Of a DNA stretch of 64,000 bases, positions 39,001 through 41,164 are shown in pieces. The DNA is from Bedellia somnulentella (taxonomy: Eukaryota; Arthropoda; Insecta; Lepidoptera; Bedelliidae), in contig OY755182.1 in the NCBI GenBank assembly GCA_963576735.1, positions 1,178,001 through 1,242,000 of the forward strand. Reading direction: 5' to 3'. Under the pieces are notes generated by a model, which did no database searches, was not told the origin of the DNA, and saw nothing but the letters and a program-made list of their open reading frames with translations. The number at the start of each line of letters is the position of its first letter. The first letter of the stretch is position 1. The position numbers and the translations under genes were made by a program.

Positions 39001-39500
39001 CTAAGGAATTAGAAATTCTTCAACCACTTTTGTGTGGGGAAAAGATGGTAAAGTAAAGGTTGTTGGTGATGGGTCTCCAACCGCATCGCCCAAAAATCCC
39101 TTAAAAGCCCCAATACCGTTAGTCGCCTCTTACGTACACCCACCGGAAGAAATGGGGTAGTGCTATTCTAAGCCGACACTACACAACATCACGGAATATA
39201 CCGTATTTGATCACATATAAAATGTTGATTATTTTCTATGACCTTTCGACTTTGATAATGGTATAAGATATTGCCCATATGAAATTAAAACGGCGAAGCT
39301 TATTTATCCAGCTATACATATTTTTTCCTAATAATTTTAATTAGTTTTTGTTTCTTCTAGTGTATCTCCCAGCTGGTCTATGGCAGGATGGTATCGACGG
39401 GTCGCTGAGGAAAGGAAACCGATGGATGCACGAGTACAAAGTGCCATTGGAGAGAGTCGCGTATTTCTTGAGAAAACCGGATGATATGAGATTTCGATGA
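2730..39500 (+). CDS. MYORG: MYORG-like family 31 glycosidase, type II membrane protein (spliced)
   Basis: Reconstructed spliced gene: one of three alternative first coding exons (2730-3095, 6421-6780 or 11646-11846) joined to 17484-17566, 32255-32402, 33408-33630, 33867-34049, 35320-36731, 37523-37700 and 39361-39500. Every junction has GT/AG and keeps frame, giving 910, 908 or 855 aa. Order in the protein (long isoform): a Ser- and base-rich cytosolic tail of about 215 residues; one hydrophobic segment (about 216-237) preceded by Arg/Lys, so N-in type II topology; then a lumenal GH31 region to the C-terminus. The region contains FFLDLG (Asp about 635, expected nucleophile) and MPGAVGGD (about 720-726, acid/base loop). 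Vertebrate MYORG is an ER/Golgi alpha-galactosidase-like enzyme; the substrate here is unknown. The family call is strong. The start and any missed small exons in the 14.7-kb intron are less sure. Confidence 0.85.
3103..3356 (-). repeat. SINE-A copy 4, touching a splice donor
   Basis: The CATA-repeat tail starts only 7 nt after the GT of the exon A donor. The head (CACTACACAGC) is at the right. It faces copy 5 across about 34 nt, making an inverted pair able to form a long hairpin in the pre-mRNA. Confidence 0.85.
3390..3636 (+). repeat. SINE-A copy 5
   Basis: Starts TGTGTAGTGCTCGGC and ends in a TATG-repeat tail. Inverted relative to copy 4. Confidence 0.8.
3643..3775 (+). repeat. LINE 3'-end fragment
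   Basis: Codes for the last residues of a non-LTR reverse transcriptase ORF (…DRTRWRSIVSAYPNGN then stop). It is followed at once by GGCGTGAGAATATG and a TATG-repeat tail. Further copies lie near 4325, 12121, 37757, 41165 and 47365. The 3' end matches the ends of SINE-A and SINE-B. Confidence 0.65.
3921..3965. repeat. CA-rich microsatellite
   Basis: Uninterrupted CA dinucleotides, then an impure CA/GC run. Confidence 0.9.
4325..4550 (+). repeat. LINE 3'-end fragment
   Basis: Longer copy of the same LINE terminus. Its upstream part matches the 'RGRP…RMKNKRACM' region seen better at 12121-12345, followed by the KWRSIVSAYP ending, GGCGTGAG and a TATG tail. Frame breaks are present. Confidence 0.6.
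4798..5134 (-). repeat. SINE-B copy 1 (tRNA-headed)
   Basis: On the minus strand the head resembles a tRNA (A box TGGGTAGAACACCGC-like, B box GGTTCAATACCCGGG-like). The body contains the GTGTGGTTAATTTATCATGG segment. The 3' end reads CCCCTTCGGGGATATACGGC then GTGAACG. Confidence 0.8.
5940..6332 (+). repeat. SINE-B copy 2 with duplicated head
   Basis: The first 26 bases (around GTGACATGATAGTCCAGTGG) are present twice in tandem at 5941-5990. B box GTTCCAATCCTGGG is intact. It ends ACGGCGTGAACGTTTATG about 90 nt before alternative exon B. Confidence 0.8.
6421..6780 (+). CDS. MYORG: GH31 gene: alternative first coding exon B
   Basis: ATG at 6421 in good context (TTTAAAAATGG) opens 120 codons, ending in CAT before the donor GTAAGT at 6781 (phase 0). 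It contains RKKPDLK, an Asp/Glu cluster and FLRRNSISMP near residue 100, the same motif at about the same place as exon A (LRRNSISLP). Both also have an I-T-x-x-P-x-P string upstream. This suggests a duplicated first exon. No splice acceptor is obvious just upstream, so it probably has its own promoter. Confidence 0.7.
6806..7068 (-). repeat. SINE-A copy 6, near a splice donor
   Basis: The tail begins 25 nt after the exon B donor. The head is followed by a short local duplication (GTAGCCGCACTACACAGC at 7050-7067). Confidence 0.85.
7095..7215 (-). repeat. Diverged SINE-A fragment
   Basis: Recognisable as the 3' half of SINE-A on the minus strand (ACTCGTATATCC…GGGGCAACCAGAGC…CAGCCACTCTTGG), with many substitutions and no head. 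Confidence 0.5.
7225..7340 (+). repeat. Unnamed dispersed repeat, copy 1
   Basis: Shares an ordered set of blocks with 9436-9547: CTTCATGCTACAAAC, CTGAGAGCAG, then CAGCTCCT-like, then CGTGACAC-like, then ATGATAGCGTC. Family unknown. Confidence 0.5.
7376..7545. repeat. MITE-3 copy 1 (foldback)
   Basis: Begins with a GCACGAGC terminal repeat, then CTATTTTATCGACACG, and closes with the inverse (CGGCTCGTGCTTG). The internal block ATGGCAGTATACGATACTAA recurs, reversed or forward, near 7590/7810, 13050, 13200, 23170 and 38690. It overlaps or abuts a second copy on its right. Confidence 0.65.
7545..7860. repeat. MITE-3 copy 2, split by a SINE-A insertion
   Basis: The left part (about 7545-7602) and right part (about 7785-7860) join into one MITE-3 unit if the SINE-A between them is removed. 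GTATCA occurs on both sides of the insert, consistent with a short target-site duplication. Confidence 0.6.
7603..7784 (-). repeat. SINE-A copy 7 (truncated, nested in MITE-3)
   Basis: Lacks the microsatellite tail. It starts inside the CAGCCACTTTTGGAAG segment and ends with the head (CCGACACTACACGGC). Confidence 0.75.
8070..9071 (+). pseudogene. 5'-truncated LINE ORF: RT C-terminus with restriction-like endonuclease
   Basis: C-terminal part of the polyprotein of a non-LTR retrotransposon from the group that uses a restriction-like endonuclease (R2/R4/Dong-like). Visible in order: end of the reverse transcriptase (IPRKCGGRGLLS); a CCHC zinc knuckle (C-x2-C…H…C in CRACGRPGESLRHVISGC); the conserved YLHRHNQAAK and YWDRSVITDRT strings; and an endonuclease core (KPDIVVWD…VFLVDVTIP). 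An in-frame TAG at 8886-8888 replaces the expected Trp codon. The frame then continues with family-like sequence (AVLLDTARIVRRFL) to a TGA at 9069-9071. Truncation at 8070 plus this stop mean a dead copy. Its GC content is clearly higher than that of the surrounding intron. Confidence 0.8.
9072..9190 (+). repeat. 3' UTR and AAT-repeat tail of the RLE LINE
   Basis: Short GC-rich UTR with two self-complementary pieces (GGGGAGTACCGCCTCTCCC and CCATGGGAGAGGCGAGG), then CAAAATAATAATAATAA, a typical microsatellite-like LINE end. Confidence 0.6.
9190..9400 (-). repeat. LINE 3' end (CR1/L2-like), reverse orientation
   Basis: Starts (on +) as AAACTCTTTATTGATAACCACAC and contains CTTATCACTAAGAGCGATC followed by TCTTCCAGACAACCC, blocks I know from common lepidopteran LINE tails. 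The inserted orientation is antisense to the GH31 gene. Confidence 0.55.
9436..9547 (+). repeat. Unnamed dispersed repeat, copy 2
   Basis: Second copy of the repeat at 7225-7340 (CTTCACGCTACAAAC, CTGAGGGCAG, CAGCTCCTCGCA, CATAATAGCGTC). Confidence 0.5.
9690..9941 (+). repeat. SINE-A copy 8
   Basis: Full length: GCTGTGTAGTGTCGGC at the start, GTGAGTATATG plus TATG repeats at the end. Confidence 0.85.
10687..11265 (-). pseudogene. 3' fragment of a CR1/L2-like LINE reverse transcriptase
   Basis: On the minus strand about 98 codons encode the C-terminus of a non-LTR reverse transcriptase (SLYTCSLW, ALRVQYNNGFRMLLGLPR, RYCSASGMFAEA). The non-coding 3' end follows, with a TTATTATTAT-type tail near 10690-10720. 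The same protein segment recurs on the + strand at 28673-29197. It is 5'-truncated, as is usual for such elements. Confidence 0.75.
11543..11548 (+). promoter_or_regulatory. Candidate initiator (TCAGTT) for alternative exon C
   Basis: Matches the arthropod initiator consensus TCAGTY about 100 nt upstream of the exon C ATG, in the only stretch before exon C free of recognisable repeats. A match this short occurs often by chance, so this is weak support. Confidence 0.2.
11646..11846 (+). CDS. MYORG: GH31 gene: alternative first coding exon C
   Basis: ATG at 11646 opens 67 codons, ending in AAG before a GTAACC donor at 11847 (phase 0, the same as exons A and B). The peptide is Ser-rich (SDSDLSSSKSGSG, SSTSVSSDSISHFLDK) and lacks the RRNSIS motif. 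It is the shortest alternative N-terminus. Support is codon-like composition, donor, phase and the repeat-free leader. Because the donor is only fair and there is no homology to check, it is less certain than exons A and B. Confidence 0.6.
11873..12117 (+). repeat. SINE-A copy 9, near a splice donor
   Basis: Full-length copy whose head starts 26 nt after the exon C donor. TTGTTTG lies on both sides, consistent with a target-site duplication. Confidence 0.85.
12121..12345 (-). repeat. LINE 3'-end fragment
   Basis: Minus strand encodes a LINE C-terminus (RGRPQKTHLDQIARVLKKPG, MKNKRACMRKF, then AYPMG) followed by GGCGTGAGTATATG and TATG repeats. It is the best preserved fragment of the LINE whose 3' end resembles SINE-A and SINE-B. 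Confidence 0.65.
12470..12550 (-). repeat. Diverged SINE-A fragment
   Basis: Retains CCTCCGCCATTTTTGGAG, ATCGCCC and CCTAAGCCACCTCG in SINE-A order, with heavy divergence. Confidence 0.35.
12711..12956 (-). repeat. SINE-A copy 10 with a clear target-site duplication
   Basis: AATGAATAATACA is present at 12700-12712 and again at 12958-12970, exactly bracketing a full-length element. This is direct evidence of retrotransposition. Confidence 0.9.
12998..13300. repeat. MITE-3 copies 3 and 4 in tandem
   Basis: Two successive units, each running from (AG)TACGAGCGACC or TACAAGCGACC through GTATAAAACAGCCATCTC and ACTTAGTATCGTATACTGTC to AATAGCGCTCGTGCTA. Terminal inverted repeats are GCACGAGC-like. 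Confidence 0.65.
13546..13744 (-). repeat. SINE-A copy 11 (diverged subtype)
   Basis: ACTCACGGCTATTAATCCC at the left and ACATTCTACACGGC at the right. It carries the subtype feature GACACCCGTGGGTAGAAAGG shared with copies 15, 16 and 31. Confidence 0.7.
13749..13920 (+). repeat. SINE-B copy 3 (5'-truncated)
   Basis: Starts inside the body at CATGTGACAGTGGATTGG and ends at GGGGCTATATGGTGTGAACA. The tRNA-like head is missing. Confidence 0.65.
14030..14175. repeat. SINE-C ends forming a palindrome
   Basis: TAATAAATAAAGAATAAATA and following GGAAAGAAAAATTTC at 14040-14080 are mirrored by the inverse sequence at 14090-14145, with only the first few bases of the tRNA-like segment (GACACAGGCGGG) between. 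The central part of two opposed SINE-C copies seems to be deleted. Confidence 0.65.
14338..14604 (+). repeat. SINE-A copy 12
   Basis: Full length, with small internal duplications (ACCCATTTCT twice and AAGATCGT twice near 14362-14405). Confidence 0.8.
14681..15010 (-). repeat. SINE-B copy 4
   Basis: Tail side at left (AAACGTTCACAACGTATATA). The body is intact. The tRNA-like head is cut just after the B box (GATTTGAACCCTCG). Confidence 0.75.
15183..15363. repeat. MITE-4, terminal inverted repeats
   Basis: AAAGAGCTTATTCCATT at the left and AATGGAATAAGCTCTTTA at the right are inverse copies. The interior has further self-complementary pieces (GACGTCTGAA, TTCAGACG-like). No coding capacity. A single copy is seen in the window. 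Confidence 0.7.
15544..15720. repeat. Short tandem repeat, unit about 55-60 bp
   Basis: About three units built from GAGCAGTGAGATACGG, then GTATTTAGCTCCAGTG, then TATGACAGTGTG. Units differ by small indels. Confidence 0.7.
16665..16720 (+). repeat. SINE-A 3'-end fragment (copy 13)
   Basis: Only the last part: TTCCTTAGCTATGGCTACCC to TATAGCCGTGATACGTATG. Confidence 0.6.
16760..17046 (-). repeat. SINE-B copy 5 (3' end missing)
   Basis: Body and tRNA-like head on the minus strand (GGTTCAAATCCCGGGTCGAG and GTGATAGCTAAGTTGG). The CCCCTTCGGGG terminus is absent. Confidence 0.7.
17484..17566 (+). CDS. MYORG: GH31 gene: first shared internal exon
   Basis: 83 nt between acceptor TTTCCGTAG (ending 17483) and donor GTTAGT (17567). 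It enters in phase 0 and leaves in phase 2, coding IPEHHRSSGSAFSDGNDDDR then VTDDETTK (the last Lys completed by the next exon). Its GC content is far above its surroundings. All three alternative first exons can join it. The following exon begins with exactly the one base needed, which supports both boundaries. The acceptor has a weak pyrimidine tract. Confidence 0.7.
17616..17800 (-). repeat. SINE-C copy (tRNA-headed)
   Basis: Minus strand tRNA-like core: GACACGGTAGCTCAATTGGC, then AGAGCGACGGGGGCG, then a B box (GGATTCAATGCCCGCC). It is followed by TTTTTCTTTCCTTTATTTAT. The core is degenerate near the B box. Confidence 0.7.
17915..18230. repeat. SINE-C, two opposed copies
   Basis: A minus-strand copy (about 17930-18095) with a full tRNA-like core is followed by a + strand partial copy (about 18100-18225: GGTTCGATT-like B box, TTTCTTTCCTTTATTTACTC, then CCCCACATGAGGTTTT). 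Confidence 0.65.
18327..18512 (-). repeat. SINE-A copy 14 (diverged)
   Basis: ATATACTCACGGCTATGAATC at left, then CACCCAAGGGGAGGAAACGG and GGGTAGTGCTATTCTAAGC at right. Confidence 0.65.
18885..19122 (+). repeat. SINE-A copy 15 (diverged subtype)
   Basis: Starts GTAGTGCCGGCTTAGAATGTC, belonging to the subtype with ACCCACGGCTGTCGTAAG. Ends GTGAGTATATGTTGGTATG. Confidence 0.75.
19450..19673 (-). repeat. SINE-A copy 16 (diverged subtype)
   Basis: Same subtype as copy 15 in opposite orientation (TATACTCACGGCCATAAATC at the tail end, GCCGGCACTACACAGCC at the head end). Confidence 0.75.
19935..20030 (-). repeat. tRNA-like SINE fragment (SINE-C related)
   Basis: Minus strand: AGCTCAGTTGGCAGAGCGAC, then a B box GCGGATTCAAGTCCTG. 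Matching tail-like sequence (AATAATCCTCACTTGAGG) lies at 20360-20385. Confidence 0.5.
20497..20655 (+). repeat. SINE-A copy 17 (old, diverged)
   Basis: Reads CTGTGTAGTAATAACAC, then GGTGGCGTAAGAGG, then CTAGAGATCCTTCACCGACA, then AAAGTGACTGACCAATTTCT, keeping SINE-A order without the 3' end. Confidence 0.45.
20840..20960 (-). repeat. SINE-A copy 18 (old fragment)
   Basis: CTGTCACTTTTGAAAGTTGAG, ATTTTCCAACCGTATCAC and AATACCCTTAGTCGCC are in SINE-A order on the minus strand. Confidence 0.4.
21222..21464 (-). repeat. SINE-A copy 19
   Basis: CATA-repeat tail at left, CCGACACTACACAGC at right. Confidence 0.8.
21781..22015 (-). repeat. SINE-A copy 20 with target-site duplication
   Basis: TACTACTTTAATA occurs immediately on both sides of the full-length element (about 21769-21782 and 22017-22030). 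Confidence 0.85.
22105..22185 (-). repeat. SINE-A 3'-end fragment (copy 21)
   Basis: ATATTCACAGCTATAAATC, then GAGGTATCCAGAGCTAG. The remainder is lost. Confidence 0.55.
22627..22764. repeat. MITE-1 copy 1 (foldback element)
   Basis: About 137 bp that folds almost entirely on itself. CCCGATTTCTGAATTG at the left is inverted as CAATTCAGAAATCGGG at the right, with further pairing between AACTTAAGTATCGTTCTGTC and its near-inverse. A second, better preserved copy lies at 27167-27302. Confidence 0.8.
22893..23010 (+). repeat. SINE-C copy, partly inverted
   Basis: GGAAAGAAAATTCTCGAC then a tRNA-like 3' half (CGAGGTCGCGGGTTCGATTC) and TTTTTCTTTCCTTTATTTAT. As at 14030, the 5' side is replaced by an inverted 3' side. 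Confidence 0.6.
23108..23248. repeat. MITE-3 copy 5
   Basis: AACACGAGCATTAACTAG, then GCGTGGTATAAAACAGC, then ACTTAGTATCGTATAC, then CGATAAAATAACGCTTGTGC. Confidence 0.65.
23351..23598 (+). repeat. SINE-A copy 22 with target-site duplication
   Basis: GTAAATATTT flanks the full-length copy on both sides (about 23341-23350 and 23603-23612). Confidence 0.85.
23905..24153 (-). repeat. SINE-A copy 23
   Basis: CATACATACATACATATACTC at left, CCGACACTACACAGC at right. Confidence 0.85.
24341..24540 (+). repeat. SINE-A copy 24 (diverged)
   Basis: GCTGTGTCGTGTCGGCTTAG at the start, TTTATGGCTGTGAGTTTATA at the end, with an internal deletion. Confidence 0.65.
24578..24800 (+). repeat. SINE-C copy with inverted 5' flank
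   Basis: A complete tRNA-like core on the + strand (TAGCTCAATTGGCAGAGCG, then CGCGGGTTCGATTCCCGC) lies at 24705-24765. An inverted end (AATAAAGGAAAGATAAATTTC) sits at 24590-24630. Confidence 0.65.
25085..25150. repeat. Perfect inverted repeat, 17-bp arms
   Basis: AGTAAGTGGTGGTTTAG and its exact inverse CTAAACCACCACTTACT are separated by about 19 nt. Imperfect pairing extends outward (TCAAATGTA / TACATTTGA). It may be a small foldback element. No second copy was seen. Confidence 0.6.
25495..25595 (-). repeat. tRNA-derived SINE head
   Basis: Minus strand contains a tRNA-like stretch with B box GCGGGTTCGATCCCCGC and the segment CCGAGTCGATAGTCGAC. No matching copy is present elsewhere in the window. 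Confidence 0.45.
25791..26035 (+). repeat. SINE-A copy 25 with target-site duplication
   Basis: ATGAATTTA immediately precedes the head (GCCGTGTAGTG) and recurs right after the TATG tail. Confidence 0.85.
26445..26716 (+). repeat. SINE-A copy 26
   Basis: Subtype start GCCGTGTAGTGCCGGC. A local insertion near 26635-26665 (AACGAATTTAAAAGTTATTC) lengthens the 3' part. Confidence 0.75.
26785..26975 (+). repeat. SINE-A copy 27 (5'-truncated)
   Basis: Starts at AAGAGGCGATGTATACG-like sequence and continues to GACCGTGGGTATATCTATG. Confidence 0.65.
27167..27302. repeat. MITE-1 copy 2 (foldback element)
   Basis: Near-identical to 22627-22764. The inner arms (GAACAACTTAAGTATCGTT and its inverse AACGATACTTAAGTTGTTC-like) pair better here. 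Confidence 0.8.
27438..27660 (-). repeat. SINE-A copy 28 (head truncated)
   Basis: CATA tail present. The sequence stops at CACCCACCGGAAGAAAT, where AT-rich sequence takes over. Confidence 0.75.
28044..28414 (+). repeat. SINE-B copy 6 with target-site duplication
   Basis: AGATATTGAA at 28034-28043 and 28415-28424 brackets a full tRNA-headed element (A box TAGCTAAGTGGGTAG, B box GGTTCAAATCCCGGG, 3' end CCCCTTCGGGGATACACGG). Confidence 0.9.
28673..29300 (+). pseudogene. 3' fragment of a CR1/L2-like LINE reverse transcriptase
   Basis: About 174 codons coding the C-terminus of a non-LTR reverse transcriptase: YLGHIVTEDLNDDNDIERER, RRFAKCNAEVKITLFKAFCQ, YTCSLW, ALRVQYNNCLRMLLGLPR and CSASGMFA. 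It is the same family as the minus-strand fragment at 10687-11265 and is longer. The 5' end is replaced by low-complexity sequence (MEGNRVGNV… is not family-like). The 3' UTR leads into a TTTTATTTTTATTTTATTT tail. It is not a host gene. Confidence 0.75.
29643..29870 (+). repeat. SINE-A copy 29
   Basis: GCTGTTTAGTGTCGGC at start and TATAGCCGTGAGTATATG at end, with short internal deletions. Confidence 0.8.
30086..30322 (-). repeat. SINE-A copy 30, abutting the mariner
   Basis: Tail at left, head at right (CTAAGCCGACACTACA). The head runs directly into the mariner inverted repeat, so the transposon appears to have landed at the SINE's 5' end. Confidence 0.8.
30323..31640 (-). mobile_element. 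mariner element with terminal inverted repeats
   Basis: TCTGTGTACTTAGTATCGGG at the left end is mirrored, with a few changes, by CCCGATACTTTTTACACAGA at the right end (about 31615-31638). The element is about 1.3 kb, the usual mariner size. TA dinucleotides lie at both ends, as expected for mariner target sites, but the exact outer boundary is uncertain by a few bases. Confidence 0.8.
30370..31449 (-). pseudogene. mariner transposase, inactivated
   Basis: Minus strand. It would catalyse cut-and-paste transposition. The N-terminal 236 codons (31449-30742) include a helix-turn-helix region (KTRAYEWYKAFKEGR, then RRMSLRELACEVNISFKSVH) and the first catalytic Asp in TDDETWVYEYD. A TGA at 30741-30739 stops the frame where an Arg codon is expected. 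The same frame then continues with HHDSTPSH and YSPDMAPSD, the second and third catalytic Asp, spaced 34 residues apart (DD34D). A frameshift near 30550-30575 moves the remaining C-terminal codons (KRFESIEAI, CMEDWVKRW) into another frame. One nonsense and one frameshift make it non-functional. Confidence 0.85.
31891..32128 (-). repeat. SINE-A copy 31 (subtype)
   Basis: Ends about 125 nt before the acceptor of exon 32255. Inverted relative to copy 32 on the other side of that exon. Confidence 0.8.
32255..32402 (+). CDS. MYORG: GH31 gene: cytosolic-tail exon with basic/Ser-rich stretch
   Basis: 148 nt between acceptor CATCCTATTTCAG and donor GTAATT. It enters in phase 2 (one base completes a Lys) and leaves in phase 0. 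The peptide VPLRSPRRKSTAPRKFGRSE, then FSMDEDDYSPSNSVTSVNSL and ASLLREKLQ has proline-directed and basophilic phosphorylation sites, fitting a regulatory cytosolic tail. Confidence 0.85.
32416..32530 (+). repeat. SINE-A copy 32 (3'-deleted), near a splice donor
   Basis: Head (CTATGTAGTGTCGCCTCAG) begins 13 nt after the donor. The body is deleted after GGCTTTTAA, but a short GTATGTATG tail remains. Confidence 0.75.
33283..33322. repeat. TG microsatellite
   Basis: TG dinucleotide run in the intron, with one GGTG interruption. Confidence 0.9.
33408..33630 (+). CDS. MYORG: GH31 gene: transmembrane exon
   Basis: 223 nt, acceptor CCTTCTTCCAG, donor GTGAGT, phases 0 to 1. It codes SIPQKMRKKPTDYKLRA, then the single membrane span (FVGLMFLAVVFFVSFAYVLY), then a lumenal stem (RKQALTKAYFETVQFNEPKR). 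The basic residues just before the span predict the N-terminus in the cytosol. Confidence 0.9.
33867..34049 (+). CDS. MYORG: GH31 gene: lumenal exon with Cys residues
   Basis: 183 nt, acceptor TTTATGCTTTCAG, donor GTAAAA, phases 1 to 1. It codes NLEGSKNKAFPCLPEHRLND, GSECMEWLHSLRFYLKCLPH and DNTTCYSVHWKSLRQ. The four Cys fit the disulfide-bonded N-terminal part of secreted/lumenal GH31 proteins. NTT is an N-glycosylation sequon. Confidence 0.85.
34158..34312 (-). repeat. SINE-A copy 33 (truncated)
   Basis: ATATACTCACGGCTATGAATC to CGCATCACCCGAAAAA. Contains a local inverted duplication (GGTCATTTGTGATGG / CCATCACAAATGACC). Confidence 0.65.
34441..34980. repeat. MITE-5, long terminal inverted repeats
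   Basis: AGAAGAAGATGCGGC at 34468 is exactly inverted at about 34934-34948. The arms extend outward with few mismatches (TTAGATAAAAA on both sides, then TAGAAC / GTTCTA). The interior of roughly 450 bp has no transposase and is relatively GC-rich near the right arm (GACCGCGCGCGGGC). Confidence 0.65.
35320..36731 (+). CDS. MYORG: GH31 gene: main catalytic-domain exon
   Basis: 1412 nt, acceptor TTTTATAATTTCAG, donor GTAAGT, phases 1 to 0. It codes 470 complete residues: VYPTDCFDWSDTKVHWYGAG at the start, an N-terminal beta-domain, then the (beta/alpha)8 barrel. Asp at 36219-36221 in FFLDLG is at the GH31 nucleophile position. MPGAVGGD (36471-36494) aligns with the acid/base loop, read in vertebrate MYORG as P-D-M-x-G-G-N; here a Gly replaces that Asp. 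RELYMRWLQMATFLPVMKFT is a strong MYORG-family signature. Three or more N-x-S/T sequons are present. Confidence 0.9.
36732..37522 (+). other. Intron (0.8 kb) with SINE-C
   Basis: AT-rich. A SINE-C pair occupies about 37290-37485 just before the acceptor. Confidence 0.6.
37290..37485. repeat. SINE-C remnant with opposed ends
   Basis: TTTATGAAAACCTCATGTGGG and AATAAATAAAGAATAAATAA at the left. A damaged tRNA-like core (GCGACGGGGGCGTATACCCG, GAGTTCGATTCCC) is in the middle. TCCCCACATGAGGTTTTCATG is at the right. Confidence 0.65.
37523..37700 (+). CDS. MYORG: GH31 gene: exon near the end of the catalytic barrel
   Basis: 178 nt, acceptor TTAATTCCCAG, donor GTAAAT, phases 0 to 1. It codes VTPLLIKYKREALEEGLPLI, RPLWLVSGEEANLMIKDEFA and LGDEIVVAPILQKGQTTREG. 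The RPLW…D-EF-LGD-I-VAP-L string is the classic C-terminal GH31 signature. Confidence 0.9.
37757..37885 (+). repeat. LINE 3'-end fragment
   Basis: AAGAGCATATATGAGAAG…GTCAAGATCGTACTAAGTGG, then TCTCTGCCTACCCCAATGGG and GGGCGTGAGTATAAG. Tail short. Confidence 0.55.
38094..38513 (-). repeat. SINE-C composite inserted in SINE-B with target-site duplication
   Basis: TCTACTTGGCTA at 38082-38093 recurs at 38514-38525. Between them lie one complete SINE-C (tRNA-like core on minus, GGGGATCGAACCCGCGACC) and a second partial one with the same 5' part, ending in an A-rich run. Confidence 0.8.
38640..38757. repeat. MITE-3 copy 6, inserted in SINE-B
   Basis: Starts AAGCACGAGCCGTG and ends AAGCGCTCGTGTTTGC. 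The interior has TTACTTAGTATCGTATACTG. Confidence 0.65.
38948..39186 (-). repeat. SINE-A copy 34 with target-site duplication
   Basis: ATCACGGAATA occurs just left of the CATA tail and just right of the head (CTACACAAC). Confidence 0.9.
39361..39500 (+). CDS. MYORG: GH31 gene: terminal coding exon
   Basis: 140 nt from acceptor TTTTTGTTTCTTCTAG to a TGA at 39498-39500. It codes (V)YLPAGLWQDGIDGSLRKGNR, WMHEYKVPLERVAYFLRKPD and DMRFR. VYLPAG-W is the normal GH31 C-terminal beta-domain string. The 3' UTR would continue into MITE-2. A possible polyadenylation signal AATAAA is at 40061, but I cannot place the end. Confidence 0.9.
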
Positions 39501-39675
39501 TCAGATTTAGATATTTTTGTGCCAGGTTCTCGAACTGTTGTGATTGTTAGCAATACGTTTTACATTCTGAATAGAGACAGATAAACTCTTGGTTGGGAAA
39601 GTGACTATAGTGATTAGAATGTTTTGTTCATGAAAACATCATGTAGGGATTATTACTTATCAATTAAGGAAATTC

Positions 39676-39834
39676 GCCCTGATTACGTATCTATTTCAAC
39701 AACTATTGTGTCGTAAGTCACAATATTGTCGCTGTCAAAACTGTCAAATTCCATACAAATTTTTGACATTGACAGCGATTATCTTGCAACTTGCGACACA
39801 ATCGACGGTCGCTAAAGATACATAATCAGGGGGC
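39676..39834. repeat. MITE-2 copy 1 (foldback)
   Basis: GCCCTGATTACGTATCT at the left is inverted as AGATACATAATCAGGGGGC at the right, with inner arms TTGTCGCTGTCAAAACTGTC / GACATTGACAGCGAT. It is inserted in a SINE-C-like sequence (CATGAAAACATCATGTAGGG to the left, GGGTTCGAATCTTGTTGG to the right). Confidence 0.8.
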
Positions 39835-40078
39835 GGGCCGTTGACCGGGACGTGGGTTCGAATCTTGTTGGTGTTGATAAATTTTTCTTTCCTTAATTGA
39901 TTAGTGACTATAGTGGTTAATTTATAGTGGTGTACTATGAGTCTGATCTCTTCCGGAAATAACGCAAGTGAAAGTATCCGTCGACTTCACGGCTAACGCT
40001 TACAGTGAAAATGTAAATATTAAAATAACACGTAAATTTGATGTTTATGAATGTTTAGTCAATAAAAAAATTACACAA

Positions 40079-40287
40079 ACATACTCACGACTAAAACCAT
40101 AAAGAGAAGTAATAACCGGAGCTTCGCAATAATTTATTGTTATGGCTGTTGTGAAGTTGTGAGGTGATGAAATTGTAAAATTAAAGATCATCGGTGATGA
40201 GTCTGAAAATATCTCAAAAACCCCAAGTGACCTATTTCTATACAAATAGAAAGTAATGGGGTATTTGAAACCAACGCTACGCAGTAA
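40079..40287 (-). repeat. SINE-A copy 35 (diverged), target of SINE-B copy 8
   Basis: Old copy (ATACTCACGACTAAAACC at left, ACCAACGCTACGCAGTAA at right). Its head end was duplicated when SINE-B copy 8 inserted. Confidence 0.6.
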
Positions 40288-40660
40288 ATAACATAACATA
40301 ACATAAACATAAACGTTCACGCCGAATATCCCCGAAGGGGTTGGCAGAGGTACTAATACTTCTGAACATCACGTGACTTTGTCACCTGATGTTCAAAGTA
40401 CCCACGTTTTGCATGGACAGTGTTCTCACGTGATAGGGGGCAGGCCTATCGCCGTTTTGTACGAATACACTGTCACATGACTAAGTACAACTCAGCCATG
40501 TGGGTTTCCTCACGATGTTTTCCCTCACCGTTAACAACCATGATAAATTAACCACACATATGTCTTTAGAAAAGACAAATTGGTTTAGGCCCGACCCAGG
40601 ATTTGAACACTAGTCGTGTGCACGATAACCGAGTGTTCTACCCACTGGGCTATCACGGTT
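40288..40660 (-). repeat. SINE-B copy 8 with 12-bp target-site duplication
   Basis: GCTACGCAGTAA at 40276-40287 and 40661-40672 brackets a complete element with a TTATG-repeat tail (left) and tRNA-like head (right). It differs from copy 9 at only about five positions, so both are young. Confidence 0.92.
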
Positions 40661-40779
40661 GCTACGCAGTAATATTGCATATTAATAAGTTTGTCATAAT
40701 AAACGTAATTTAGACTTTTTTGTGCGTGAAACCTCATGTGGTGTTTATTGGACTAAGGTGTTAAGAAGGCGTAGACCGG

Positions 40780-40938
40780 CGCCCTGATTACGTATCTTTA
40801 GCGACCACGATTGTGACGCAAGTTGCATAATTGTCGCTGTCAAAAGTGTCAAAACGCATACAAATTTATGACATTGACAGCGATAATCGTGCAACTTGCG
40901 ACCCAATCGCGGTCGCTAAAGATACATAATCAGGGGGC
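40780..40938. repeat. MITE-2 copy 2 (foldback)
   Basis: GCCCTGATTACGTATCTTTA and the inverse TAAAGATACATAATCAGGG. Inner arms TTGTCGCTGTCAAAAGTGTC / GACATTGACAGCGATAATCG. Also inside SINE-C-like sequence (GGGTTCAAGCCCTGCGGGTG follows). Confidence 0.8.
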
Positions 40939-41164
40939 GGGGTTCAAGCCCTGCGGGTGTCGAAATTTTCTTTCCTTGATTGACTGTGGTGTCATAATAA
41001 ACGTGCGCATATTAATGAATTTGAGCTTGTCTATGTTGAGTGCTAGAATGTTTTATTAATAGCTTTTGTGATATTAGTGCCAAAGCAAAGATATTTGTAT
41101 AAATAAATTTATTATTAAGCATAACCTTGATTTTTATTCAACAATACTCTTGTATGCAAAAAAG

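Larger units (their letters stand above)
37701..39360 (+). other. Last intron, with nested repeats
   Basis: LINE fragment, SINE-B interrupted by SINE-C and MITE-3, then SINE-A copy 34. Only about 39190-39350 is free of repeats. Confidence 0.6.
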
